Shown: positions 54,719 through 63,183 of the stretch, one piece after another
Layout of the letters: each line of letters opens with the position of its first letter
How positions within the stretch are numbered: the first letter of the stretch is position 1
Assembly: GCA_945868435.1 (NCBI GenBank)
Contig: CAMBLG010000011.1
Location: forward strand, 1-64,000
Reading direction: 5' to 3'
Origin: an uncultured Lachnospiraceae bacterium
GTDB taxonomy: Bacteria; Bacillota; Clostridia; Lachnospirales; Lachnospiraceae
Length of the DNA stretch: 64,000 bases
Notes under the pieces: generated by a model
What the model was told of the DNA's origin: nothing
What the model saw: only the letters and a program-made list of their open reading frames with translations
Databases searched by the model: none
Program-made: the position numbers and the translations under genes

Positions 54719-54774
54719 GTTTTGTGGGGAATATACATTCTTGAACGATGCTTAAGGACAGTGAGGATGGTCGA

Positions 54775-57027
54775 ATGAAAGAGGAACAGGTAACACAACT
54801 GCATAGCGGTTTTGAACTATTGGCACCGGCGGGTTCGTTGGATATTTTTCGGGCTGTCATTCACGCCGGTGCGGATGCGGTATATGTCGGTGGAGATTTT
54901 TTTGGCGCGAGGGCATATGCCCGGAATTTTTCGAAAGAGGAACTGCTGGAGGCGATTGATTATGCGCATTTGCATGGACGGAAGGTATATCTGACTGTGA
55001 ATACGCTACTGAAAAATACGGAATTAGGACGACTTTATGAGTATCTGCTTCCGTTCTACAGGCAGGGATTGGATGCGGTTCTCGTGCAGGATCTGGGCGT
55101 TCTGCAGTATATCCGTCAGTCGTTTCCGGATCTTCCCATTCACACCAGCACCCAGATGACGGTGACGGGGGTGGAGGGGGCCAGACTCTTAAAGGAGCTG
55201 GGAGCCCAGCGCATTGTGCTGTCCAGAGAGGTGTCTCTTGCGGAGATGCGCCGTATTCACGAGGAGACAGGTGTGGAACTGGAGGCGTTCGTGCACGGAG
55301 CTTTGTGTTACAGTTATTCCGGTCAATGCCTGTTCAGCAGCATGCTTGGAGGCAGAAGTGGGAACAGAGGGCGCTGTGCACAACCATGCAGACTGCCGTA
55401 CACCGTGCTGGATGCAGATGGAAAAGAATGCCGGAAGGATTCCTATGTCCTGAGCCTCAAGGATATGTGTGGAATTGGGGATTTGAATAGACTTCATGAA
55501 GCCGGTGTATACTCTCTTAAGATTGAGGGACGAATGAAGCAGTTGTCTTACGCTGCCGGTGTTGTATCTTATTATAGAAACTATATCGATCAATATCTGA
55601 ATCAGAAGGATTTGACCGAAAAGCTCATAATCCGTCCGGAGGATATGCAGCATATCCTGGATCTGGGCAATCGTTGCGGATTTACCAATGGGTATTACGA
55701 CCGAACCAACGGCAAAGATATGGTGACTTTCGTAAAACCAAGCTACGAAAAGCAAAACGAAACGCTGCAGAAAGAGATTGCGGATACTTATACGACACAT
55801 GAGTTAAGAAAACATGCCACCGGAACCGTGACTCTTGTTACCGGGAAACCGGCAAAGTACCGGGTAGTCTGCGGGGATATCAGCGTGGAAGCTTTGGGGA
55901 TTCCGGTAATGGCCGCGCAAAACAAACCTCTTGTGTGTGACGAGGTGAGAGCACGCATGGAGAAAACCGGAGACACTCCATTTGTTATGGATCACGTGGA
56001 GGTGCAGATGGAAGGGGCAGTGTTTGTCCCAAACGGAGCATTGAACGCTCTTCGGCGCGATGCGCTGGAGCAATTGAAGGAACGGCTTCTATCAGAATTC
56101 CGAAGAACGGGAGAGACGCAGGAGGCTGTGTTGGAGCAGGTTGCGCCAGTGGAGGAAGCCGCGCGTGTAATCTGTTTAATCGAACGCCGTGATCTGCTTC
56201 CTGTCATCCTGCAGAATCCTTTGACGACAACGGTGTATCTGGATGCTTCCGCCTATGATTCCAATCATTTCTGCCGAGATTTGGCAGAAGATGTGGCTTC
56301 CTGCAGGGAAGCACAGAAGGAAGTGTGTCTTGCGTTGCCCCGGGTGTTCCGCAACCGTACCAGTGACCGGTTCCATCGTATGGCAGAGGAACTTTCTGAG
56401 ATTCCGTTGGACGGAGTCGTGGTGCGCACCTATGAAGAACTGCAATTTACCACAACGGTTCTGCCGGCGTTAGCCGTGATACTTGATTACAGTATGTATA
56501 CTTACAATGACTATGCGACAGCCGCATTTTCGCAGCTTCACGTCAGCCGCAACACTGTTCCGCTGGAGTTGAACCGGAAGGAGATTGCCCACAGGAATAA
56601 CACTTCCAGTGAAATGGTCGTATACGGATATTATCCGCTTATGATCAGTGCACAGTGCGTGAGAAACAGTGTGTCGGATCGCGGATTGTTCTGCCGGAAA
56701 AAGGAACAGGATTCCGTTAAGAGGGAACTGCGCAATGTGTGCTATCTGCAGGATCGCTATCATGTTTCCTTCCCGGTGAAAAATTATTGCAGTGACTGCT
56801 ATAATGTGATCTATAATTCGCTTCCGGTGTTGCTGTTTTCCAAAATAGGCGAACTTCGGAAATATGGAGTGCAGAGCTTTCGGCTGGATTTTACGGAGGA
56901 GTCCAAAGAAGAGGTGAAGAAGGTTCTTTCTCTTTTGGAGGAATTCGCTTATGGAGCGAGAAAGGAATATCCGAAGGAGTGGCAGGATTCCTACACCAAC
57001 GGACACTATAACAGAGGAGTAGAATAA
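54775..57027 (+). CDS. Peptidase U32-family protein (collagenase-like, long form)
   Basis: 750 residues. The N-terminal U32 core has ELLAPAGSLDIFRAVIHAGADAVYVGG, EAFVHGALCYSYSGQCLFSS and GGRSGNRGRCAQPCR; a DUF3656-type middle region and a C-terminal cysteine motif (KNYCSDCYNVIYN) follow. Related U32 proteins such as RlhA and TrhP hydroxylate rRNA or tRNA bases, so an RNA modification role is as likely as proteolysis. The ATG at 54775 has GAGG eight bases upstream. The stop overlaps the start of the next gene by one base (TAATG). Confidence 0.9.
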   Translation: MKEEQVTQLHSGFELLAPAGSLDIFRAVIHAGADAVYVGGDFFGARAYARNFSKEELLEAIDYAHLHGRKVYLTVNTLLKNTELGRLYEYLLPFYRQGLDAVLVQDLGVLQYIRQSFPDLPIHTSTQMTVTGVEGARLLKELGAQRIVLSREVSLAEMRRIHEETGVELEAFVHGALCYSYSGQCLFSSMLGGRSGNRGRCAQPCRLPYTVLDADGKECRKDSYVLSLKDMCGIGDLNRLHEAGVYSLKIEGRMKQLSYAAGVVSYYRNYIDQYLNQKDLTEKLIIRPEDMQHILDLGNRCGFTNGYYDRTNGKDMVTFVKPSYEKQNETLQKEIADTYTTHELRKHATGTVTLVTGKPAKYRVVCGDISVEALGIPVMAAQNKPLVCDEVRARMEKTGDTPFVMDHVEVQMEGAVFVPNGALNALRRDALEQLKERLLSEFRRTGETQEAVLEQVAPVEEAARVICLIERRDLLPVILQNPLTTTVYLDASAYDSNHFCRDLAEDVASCREAQKEVCLALPRVFRNRTSDRFHRMAEELSEIPLDGVVVRTYEELQFTTTVLPALAVILDYSMYTYNDYATAAFSQLHVSRNTVPLELNRKEIAHRNNTSSEMVVYGYYPLMISAQCVRNSVSDRGLFCRKKEQDSVKRELRNVCYLQDRYHVSFPVKNYCSDCYNVIYNSLPVLLFSKIGELRKYGVQSFRLDFTEESKEEVKKVLSLLEEFAYGARKEYPKEWQDSYTNGHYNRGVE

Positions 57028-59789
57028 TGGTACAGTTAATCGTACAGGCCTCCAAATATCTGATGATTATATTGTTTCTGGTATACACCTATGAATGCTT
57101 TCACGTATTCACCTGCAGGGATGCCGAGAAAGGACAGCGCAAATATCGCGTTCAGCGTGGCATTTTATTTGCGATTCATTTTGATGCCTTTCTGATTTTG
57201 TATCTGACTACAGGGGATCTCAGGATGATCGGCTTCTACCTTATGCAGGTCGTTCTTTTGGCTATGTTTTTTACATCCTATCATCTGTTTTACAAGCATG
57301 CGTCGGAACTGGTTCTCAACAATATGTGTATGCTTCTTGCAATCGGATTTATCATTCTGACGCGTTTATCCTTTGAAAAGGCGTTTCGTCAGTTTATGTT
57401 TGTGTGTGCCGGATACGTACTGTCGCTTTTGATTCCGGTGATTTTGTCTAATATGTCGCTGTTTCGTAAACTGACCTGGATGTATGCAGTGGCGGGAATC
57501 GGAGCGCTGGCAGTAGTGGCCATAGCGGGTTCTACCAGTTACGGTGCCAAGCTCAGTATCTCCATTGGACCGATTTCTGTGCAGCCGTCCGAGTTTGTCA
57601 AAATTATTTTTGTTATGTTTATTGCTTCCATGCTGTACAAAAAGCATGATTTCAGGCAGGTCTGTATCACAAGCGTAATCTCGGCTGCCTTTGTGCTGAT
57701 GCTCGTGGCGTCCAGGGACCTGGGTGGGGCGCTTTTGTATTTCTTTACCTACCTTGTGATGGTTTACGTTGCAACACAGCGGTTTACATACTTTGGCGCA
57801 GGAGTTCTCGCGATGGTAGTGGCTGCTGTAGGGGGATATTTCGCGTTTTCCCATGTGCGGACGAGAGTGGTTGCGTGGGCGGATCCTTTGCGTGTCATAG
57901 ACAATCAGGGGTATCAGATCTGCCAGTCCCTGTTCGCGATCGGAACCGGAGGATGGTTCGGTCTGGGGCTCAATCAGGGAATGCCGGAAAAAATTCCGGT
58001 TGTGACCAAGGATTTTATATTTTCTGCCATATCGGAGGAGTTGGGCGGTGTATTTGCGCTGGCTCTCATTATGGTCTGCGTCAGCTGCTATTTTATGATC
58101 ATGAATGTGGCAATGAAGCTGAAGGATTCCTTCTATAAACTGACGGCAGTCGGTCTTGGAACCCTTTATGCATTACAGGTATTTCTGATGATCGGCGGCG
58201 GAATTAAATTTATTCCGTCTACCGGTGTTACACTTCCTCTGATCAGTTACGGAGGAAGCTCCCTGCTTTCCACGCTAATTATGTTTGGAATCATTCAGGG
58301 ACTGTACATTGCCTCCGGTGCCGCAGAGACCGAGGCGGCAGAAACGAAAGAATCGGTAAAGCGGAAAGCCGGAAAGCAAAAAAACATTCGCAACCGGGAA
58401 TTTCTGGTGGTCATGTATCTGTTCCTTGTCATGTTTCTGGCTATGATGGCATACTTTGTGTACTTTCAGGTGCATAAAAGTGAGGAATTTATCAACAGTT
58501 CCTACAATTCCCTGCAGGATATGTTCTCGGAGCAGGTGGTTCGAGGCGATATTGTGTCTGCGGATAATCAGGTCCTTGCCACCACGAAGGTGGATGCAGA
58601 CGGCAATGAGACGAGAGTGTACCCTTATGATGAAATGTTTGCCCATGCAGTGGGATATGCTGTGAACGGAAAAGCCGGTATTGAGAAGCAGGAAAATTTT
58701 TCCCTGCTCAGATCTCATGAATTTTTCCTGAAACAGATTGCGGACGATCTGCAGAATGAGAAGAGCCAGGGTGATACGGTGGTTACAACTCTGGATTATG
58801 AGATTCAGAAACGGGCTTATGAGGCGCTGGGGGATTCCGATGGCGCGGTGATCATTATGGAACCCAGGACAGGTAAGATTATTGCGATGGTTTCGAAGCC
58901 GGACTTCGATCCCAATAAGGTCTCCGAGAACTGGGAGTCTATCACCGCAGAGGGAAGCACGGTTCTGTACAACCGTGCAACCCAGGGCAAGTATGCACCG
59001 GGGTCGGTATTTAAAATATTTACCACTCTGGAGTATTACAGGGAGAATCCGAATGTCTATGACAAGTATGATTTCACCTGTCTTGGCGAGATTTCAGTAG
59101 ATGGCCAGACGATACACTGTGCCTCCAACAAAAAGCACGGGGAAGAGGATCTTATGAGTTCCTTTGCCAATTCCTGCAATGCTTCTTATGCCAATATTGC
59201 GCTTTCTCTGGATGCAGACCGTTTTGACCAGCTTTGTGATGATATGCTGTTTGACCGGAATCTTCCGGTGGCGTTTGAATCCGGAAAAAGCAGTTTTCAG
59301 TTGTCCGCCGATGACAGCTCTGCTATGGTGATGGAGACCGGTATCGGTCAGGGAAAAACGATGGTTTCACCGTTGCATATGCTGATGGTTACCAGTGCGA
59401 TCGCCAATGACGGTGTGCTGATGAAGCCGTATCTGATCGATCGAAGGCAGAATGTATCCGGAATTGTTGTGAGCGCCAATGAACCGGAGGAATACGGGCA
59501 GCTTCTGAGCACAGATGAAGCAAAGCTTCTTCAGACCTATATGCGTGCGGTTGTAACGGATGGAACCGGCGGCAAACTGAGCGGCCAGTCCTATACGGCC
59601 AGCGGCAAGACAGGAACGGCACAGGTGTCCGATACCTCCGATAAAACCAATGCGTGGTTTGTGGGATACGCATCCAAGGAAGGTTATGAGGACATTGCTA
59701 TCGCCGTGATCGTGGAGGGGGGAAGCTCCGGCAGCTCCTATGCAGTACCTGTGGCAAAGCGGGTGTTTGACTTGTATTTTAATCGATAG
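57027..59789 (+). CDS. SEDS glycosyltransferase fused to class B penicillin-binding transpeptidase
   Basis: A single 920-residue chain with both halves of a peptidoglycan synthase. Residues 1-430 form a FtsW/RodA/SpoVE (SEDS) domain of about ten helices, with Asp329 in KDFIFSAISEELGG at the position of the Asp needed for polymerase activity, and STGVTLPLISYGGSSLL. After a Lys-rich linker (about 440-455) and one more helix (about 457-478) comes a PBP domain: Ser660-x-x-Lys663 (PGSVFK), Ser716-x-Asn718 and Lys861-Thr-Gly (ASGKTGTAQ). No frameshift is visible; reading is continuous. The normal dimerisation/pedestal part is short. Confidence 0.95.
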   Translation: MVQLIVQASKYLMIILFLVYTYECFHVFTCRDAEKGQRKYRVQRGILFAIHFDAFLILYLTTGDLRMIGFYLMQVVLLAMFFTSYHLFYKHASELVLNNMCMLLAIGFIILTRLSFEKAFRQFMFVCAGYVLSLLIPVILSNMSLFRKLTWMYAVAGIGALAVVAIAGSTSYGAKLSISIGPISVQPSEFVKIIFVMFIASMLYKKHDFRQVCITSVISAAFVLMLVASRDLGGALLYFFTYLVMVYVATQRFTYFGAGVLAMVVAAVGGYFAFSHVRTRVVAWADPLRVIDNQGYQICQSLFAIGTGGWFGLGLNQGMPEKIPVVTKDFIFSAISEELGGVFALALIMVCVSCYFMIMNVAMKLKDSFYKLTAVGLGTLYALQVFLMIGGGIKFIPSTGVTLPLISYGGSSLLSTLIMFGIIQGLYIASGAAETEAAETKESVKRKAGKQKNIRNREFLVVMYLFLVMFLAMMAYFVYFQVHKSEEFINSSYNSLQDMFSEQVVRGDIVSADNQVLATTKVDADGNETRVYPYDEMFAHAVGYAVNGKAGIEKQENFSLLRSHEFFLKQIADDLQNEKSQGDTVVTTLDYEIQKRAYEALGDSDGAVIIMEPRTGKIIAMVSKPDFDPNKVSENWESITAEGSTVLYNRATQGKYAPGSVFKIFTTLEYYRENPNVYDKYDFTCLGEISVDGQTIHCASNKKHGEEDLMSSFANSCNASYANIALSLDADRFDQLCDDMLFDRNLPVAFESGKSSFQLSADDSSAMVMETGIGQGKTMVSPLHMLMVTSAIANDGVLMKPYLIDRRQNVSGIVVSANEPEEYGQLLSTDEAKLLQTYMRAVVTDGTGGKLSGQSYTASGKTGTAQVSDTSDKTNAWFVGYASKEGYEDIAIAVIVEGGSSGSSYAVPVAKRVFDLYFNR

Positions 59790-59865
59790 TCTGATATACT
59801 TGGTAAGAAAATATCAACCGCTGGTGATCTGCAGCAATGCATGTCACAACACAGGAGGGATTGCA

Positions 59866-60318
59866 ATGATTGAAGCAACAAGCTGTGGCGGTGTAGTAAT
59901 CTTTCGTGGTAAGATTTTACTCTTGTATAAGAATTACAGGAATCGTTACGAGGGCTGGGTTCTTCCCAAGGGAACAGTAGAAGAGGGAGAGGAATACAAG
60001 GATACTGCGATTCGCGAGGTGAAAGAAGAGAGTGGAGCCAATGCAACAATCATCCGATACATTGGCAAAAGTCAGTATACCTTTACCGTGCCGGAAGATA
60101 CCGTAGAGAAAGAAGTGCACTGGTATCTGATGATGGGCGAAAGTTATTATAGCAAGCCGCAAAGAGAAGAGTATTTTGTAGATTCGGGGTTTTATAAGTA
60201 CCATGAGGCTTATCACCTGTTGAAATTTGCCAATGAGAAACAGATTCTTGAGAAAGCGTACAACGAATATCTGGATTTAAAGAAGAGCAATTTGTGGGGA
60301 AATCACAAATATTATTAG
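59866..60318 (+). CDS. NUDIX hydrolase
   Basis: A 150-residue hydrolase with a full Nudix box in GTVEEGEEYKDTAIREVKEESGA (Glu residues of REVKEE bind metal), preceded by GWVLPKG. The substrate, a nucleoside diphosphate linked to something else, cannot be told. The ATG at 59866 lies eight bases after GGAGGG. Confidence 0.92.
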   Translation: MIEATSCGGVVIFRGKILLLYKNYRNRYEGWVLPKGTVEEGEEYKDTAIREVKEESGANATIIRYIGKSQYTFTVPEDTVEKEVHWYLMMGESYYSKPQREEYFVDSGFYKYHEAYHLLKFANEKQILEKAYNEYLDLKKSNLWGNHKYY

Positions 60319-60366
60319 GAACCTGTGATTGCAGTAGCTGCTATGTCAAATTGGGATGGTTAATGT

Positions 60367-60693
60367 ATGAAGTGGTACAGTAGGCTTTACGTAAGTGAAT
60401 CCATTGGAAAAAAAGCAAACCGAATAAAGTGGCGCATCAATCATAATGCCGGCACACTTTCCGTTTATGTGATCGCATTTGCGTCGAACCACGACAACCT
60501 GTTGGATATTATTCCGGCCTGGAATCTGATGCAGAAATCTTATCCCAAGGAAGATGTGAAGATTATCGGTCTTGCCAAGGGGTATGACGAAGCGCTTGCG
60601 CTGGTGCGGGATATCGTAGATGAGACCTATCAGAATACAGGAAGCGTGGATGTGTGGCGCTATCTGAAGGAGGAACGGAGGAATTCTGCATGA
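60367..60693 (+). CDS. Conserved hypothetical protein, 108 residues
   Basis: A soluble basic-to-neutral protein with no signal or membrane helix and no recognised family. It begins MKWYSRLYVSESIGKKANRI and contains an alternating strand/helix pattern (TLSVYVIAFASN, DVKIIGLAKGYDEALALVRDIV), compatible with a small alpha/beta fold. Its last four bases overlap the DUF2953 gene start (ATGA), which ties it to the DUF2953-gerW sporulation pair; a role in that process is inference. Confidence 0.75.
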   Translation: MKWYSRLYVSESIGKKANRIKWRINHNAGTLSVYVIAFASNHDNLLDIIPAWNLMQKSYPKEDVKIIGLAKGYDEALALVRDIVDETYQNTGSVDVWRYLKEERRNSA

Positions 60694-61613
60694 CAGTCAT
60701 ACTTCTGATCCTTAAGCTGATAGGGCTTCTTCTTTTGTCGGTTCTGGCTCTTGGTCTGTTGATATTGCTTTTGGTTTTGTTTGTCCCTGTACGTTATCGG
60801 GGATACGGAAGCTATCACAAAGAACTCAGACTTACGTTGCGTGTAAACTGGCTTTTACATCTTGTCACGTTTGGGGTAGACATGCTTCCGGGGCAGAAAT
60901 CCATGTATGTCCGTATTTTTGGAATTAAGAAAAATCTGACGAAAGCTGATAATACAGAAGAATTTGAAGATACTATTGAAGAACTTGCCGATCAGGGGAC
61001 AGAAGATGTTTCGGAAGATGTAAAGCAGGAGGCGGAAGCATTTGCAGATACTTCTGTGGAGGAAGCACAGGAGCATTCGAGTGAAACCGGTGCAGCTTCT
61101 TCCGAAAAAGCACAGACCTCTTCCGACACGGATACGGTATCAGATTCAGAAAAACCTTTCGGATTTATCCGGAAATGTAAGGAATTTTGGGAGCGGATTA
61201 AGAATTCGTGCAGGCAATGGAAACAGAAGCTTATACGGCTTAAAGATACCGTCTCGCGTATTCAGCGGCTGGCATCGGATGAACGTAATCAGAAAGCGAT
61301 TCATCTGATTGGCAATCAGGTGTTTCGTCTGCTGAAATGCATGATGCCCAGAAGACTGAAATTAAATCTGACCTATTCCACCGGATCGCCGGATACCACA
61401 GGAGAGCTTATGGGGGTTCTGGCGCTTTTTCCAATTGGTTATACGCAGCGCTGGAATATTATGCCTGATTTTACGGCGGATGAATTCTACGCAGACGCGG
61501 ATTTTGATGTGAAGGGACGGATTTTTTTCTTTCAGATATTAAAATGTTCGCTGACTGTTTTGCTTGATAAGAATTGCAGAAGATTATATAATAAGTTAAG
61601 AAGTGGATCATAG
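60690..61613 (+). CDS. DUF2953 membrane-anchored protein (YtfI-like)
   Basis: 307 residues. An N-terminal helix (about 3-30, LILKLIGLLLLSVLALGLLI) is followed by VPVRYRGYGSY, a Glu/Ser-rich acidic stretch (about 95-150) and a C-terminal DUF2953 core (TYSTGSPDTTGELMGVLALFP, FDVKGRIFFFQILKC). In B. subtilis ytfI (DUF2953) precedes ytfJ (gerW), exactly as here. The ATG at 60690 follows GGAGG and overlaps the stop of the previous gene. Confidence 0.85.
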   Translation: MTVILLILKLIGLLLLSVLALGLLILLLVLFVPVRYRGYGSYHKELRLTLRVNWLLHLVTFGVDMLPGQKSMYVRIFGIKKNLTKADNTEEFEDTIEELADQGTEDVSEDVKQEAEAFADTSVEEAQEHSSETGAASSEKAQTSSDTDTVSDSEKPFGFIRKCKEFWERIKNSCRQWKQKLIRLKDTVSRIQRLASDERNQKAIHLIGNQVFRLLKCMMPRRLKLNLTYSTGSPDTTGELMGVLALFPIGYTQRWNIMPDFTADEFYADADFDVKGRIFFFQILKCSLTVLLDKNCRRLYNKLRSGS

Positions 61614-61627
61614 ATTGGAGGTACGCT

Positions 61628-62038
61628 ATGTCAGATAACAGTTTTAACAATACCGTTGAGTCTCTGTTTAAAGGGATGGACAGCTTCATTACAACGAAGA
61701 CGGTTGTGGGAGATGCGGTTCACATTGGTGATACGATCATTCTTCCTCTTGTAGATGTATCCTTCGGTGTAGCGGCTGGGGCCTTTTCTCAGGAGAAGAA
61801 GAATAACGGAGCCGGAGGTATGGGAGGCAAGATCAATCCGAGTGCAGTGCTTGTTATCCAGAATGGTGTGACCAAGCTTGTCAATATCAAGAACCAGGAC
61901 AGCATGACGAAGATTCTGGATATGGTGCCGGATTTTGTCAATAAGTTTACCGCCGGCAAGAATAGTAAAGAAGATTTGAACTTTGAGGATATTGTGGTGG
62001 ACGAGCAGGAGAGCGATTCTAAGGAAGATGCGGAATAA
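61628..62038 (+). CDS. gerW: GerW-family spore protein (YtfJ)
   Basis: A 136-residue protein of the sporulation protein YtfJ family: VGDAVHIGDTIILPLVDVSFG and NPSAVLVIQNG are the conserved core; an acidic tail ends it. In B. subtilis GerW is needed for L-alanine-triggered spore germination. Its presence suggests the organism can sporulate or retains spore genes. RBS GGAGG; followed by a strong terminator. Confidence 0.92.
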   Translation: MSDNSFNNTVESLFKGMDSFITTKTVVGDAVHIGDTIILPLVDVSFGVAAGAFSQEKKNNGAGGMGGKINPSAVLVIQNGVTKLVNIKNQDSMTKILDMVPDFVNKFTAGKNSKEDLNFEDIVVDEQESDSKEDAE

Positions 62039-62081
62039 GCGATACAGGTTCCTGTGATTTTGGGTAGTAGTTTGGAGATTG

Positions 62082-62115
62082 GAGCATATATTAGTAGTAA
62101 TATATGCTCTTTTTT
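62082..62115 (+). terminator. Terminator after gerW
   Basis: A perfect 12-bp stem, GAGCATATATTA with TAATATATGCTC, and a 4-nt loop, followed by six T. Confidence 0.88.
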
Positions 62116-62127
62116 GGTGGGATGTAT

Positions 62128-62271
62128 ATGCGGCGAGTCTGGGGCTACACCTTGTTTTGGTTTGGAATGGGAATGCTGTTGATGTACATCATCGATGGGG
62201 GAATTATTGGAATCCTGCTGATTGCAGGCGCGCTGCTTTTGAGCTATCTGCTATTTTCCTGCCGGAGATAG
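62128..62271 (+). CDS. Small membrane protein, 47 residues
   Basis: A short reading frame starting MRRVWGYTLFWFGMGMLLMY, with two hydrophobic segments (about 7-21 and 25-43) split by a DGG turn, ending in SCRR. GGTGGG lies six bases before ATG 62128. It begins only 12 bases after the T-run of the gerW terminator, so its expression depends on read-through or on a weak promoter inside the terminator region. It resembles small clostridial spore or membrane proteins in form only; no family is recognised. Confidence 0.6.
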   Translation: MRRVWGYTLFWFGMGMLLMYIIDGGIIGILLIAGALLLSYLLFSCRR

Positions 62272-62298
62272 TGTGGAGCATGACGGAACATTTTTGAT

Positions 62299-62395
62299 GT
62301 GACATTCGAGCCACCTTACGAATAAGAGAATCAGCCTCTTACATGCAAGCATGACGATTCGGATTCTCTTATTCGCAGGGGTTCTGAATAGTTAC
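62299..62395 (+). mobile_element. IS66-like MITE, copy E (degenerate left end)
   Basis: About 97 bp closely matching copy A internally (ATTCGAGCCACCTTACGAAT ... GGGGTTCTGAATAGTTAC). The right end GAATAGTTAC is intact; the left end is altered (GTGACATTC). The flanks (TTTTTGAT and CTTTTTAA) match only partly, so this is an older copy. Confidence 0.75.
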
Positions 62396-62401
62396 CTTTT
62401 T

Positions 62402-62431
62402 AAAAAAATAACCGCCACATAAGTGACGGTT
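62402..62431 (-). terminator. Terminator of rpmB
   Basis: On the minus strand AACCGTCAC (62431-62423) pairs with GTGGCGGTT (62418-62410; one G-U), followed by ATTTTTTT. Confidence 0.82.
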
Positions 62432-62441
62432 ATCGTACATA

Positions 62442-62627
62442 CTAAGCTCTCTCAACTTTACCGGATCTGAGGCAGGAAGCACAAACATATAACTTCTGTG
62501 GTACTCCATTGACCTTGCAGCTCACACGCTTAATGTTTGATTTCCATACTCTATTAGATCTTCTATGAGAATGGCTGACATTATTTCCGTAATGTACGCC
62601 CTTTTCACAAATTGCACATTTTGCCAT
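62442..62627 (-). CDS. rpmB: 50S ribosomal protein L28
   Basis: 61 residues, full length for the zinc-type L28. MAKCAICEKG and YVCASCLRSGKV give the two CxxC pairs of the zinc site; NVSHSHRRSNRVWKSNIKRV is the rRNA-binding region. On the minus strand, with its own promoter and terminator; RBS on its strand GGAGGTG. Confidence 0.97.
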   Translation of the reverse strand: MAKCAICEKGVHYGNNVSHSHRRSNRVWKSNIKRVSCKVNGVPQKLYVCASCLRSGKVERA

Positions 62628-62685
62628 GACATTGCACCTCCTTGCATTTCACTAAGCTTGATCTATACAAGCTCACAACAAGAGT

Positions 62686-62714
62686 ATTCTATCAGATTCG
62701 ATATGTGAATGCAA
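62686..62714 (-). promoter_or_regulatory. Promoter of rpmB
   Basis: On the minus strand TTGCAT (62714-62709), a 17-bp spacer and TAGAAT (62691-62686). Confidence 0.55.
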
Positions 62715-62752
62715 GAAAAAATTATAAAAAATTGAAATAAAAGTAGTATTTA

Positions 62753-62781
62753 TTTACATTTGAAGAAAAAATGGTTATAAT
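62753..62781 (+). promoter_or_regulatory. Promoter of the Asp23/DAK operon
   Basis: TTTACA (62753-62758), a 17-bp spacer and consensus TATAAT (62776-62781). Confidence 0.75.
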
Positions 62782-62810
62782 ACGAGTAGTATTCTAGGAG
62801 GTATAGTATT

Positions 62811-63170
62811 ATGAAGGGACAGATGGATACCCAATATGGTAAGATACTAATCGATGAAGATGTAATTGCAACCTATGCTGGTTCTGTTGCTGTGGGCTGC
62901 TTTGGAATTGTCGGCATGGCCGCAGTCAATATGAAGGATGGTCTGGTTAAGCTTTTGAAGAGAGATTATCTGACACATGGAATCAGCGTTTTTGTGGATA
63001 ATGAGAATCATATAACGATTGATTTCCATGTGATCGTAGCGTATGGAGTTAGCATCAGTACGGTTTCCGATAACCTAATCCAGACCGTAAAGTATGAAGT
63101 TGAGAACTTTACCGGAATGAAAATCAGTAAGATCAATATCTACGTCGAAGGCGTTCGCGTGATCGATTAG
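62811..63170 (+). CDS. Asp23/Gls24 family protein (YloU-like)
   Basis: A 119-residue Asp23-family protein: IATYAGSVAVGCFGIVGMAAVN and ISVFVDNENHITIDFHVIVAYGVSI are the core, closing with KINIYVEGVRVID. Such proteins are linked to envelope stress or lipid metabolism in Firmicutes. It pairs with the DAK-domain gene downstream as yloU-yloV do in B. subtilis. RBS AGGAGG. Confidence 0.92.
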   Translation: MKGQMDTQYGKILIDEDVIATYAGSVAVGCFGIVGMAAVNMKDGLVKLLKRDYLTHGISVFVDNENHITIDFHVIVAYGVSISTVSDNLIQTVKYEVENFTGMKISKINIYVEGVRVID

Positions 63171-63183
63171 GGAGGATAATAAA

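Noticed and set aside
57027-59789. SEDS-PBP join as a frameshift artefact
   Set aside because: The frame is open throughout, there is no internal stop or RBS-start pair at the junction, and both halves are in the same frame with a plausible linker and helix. Assembly error cannot be excluded from sequence alone.
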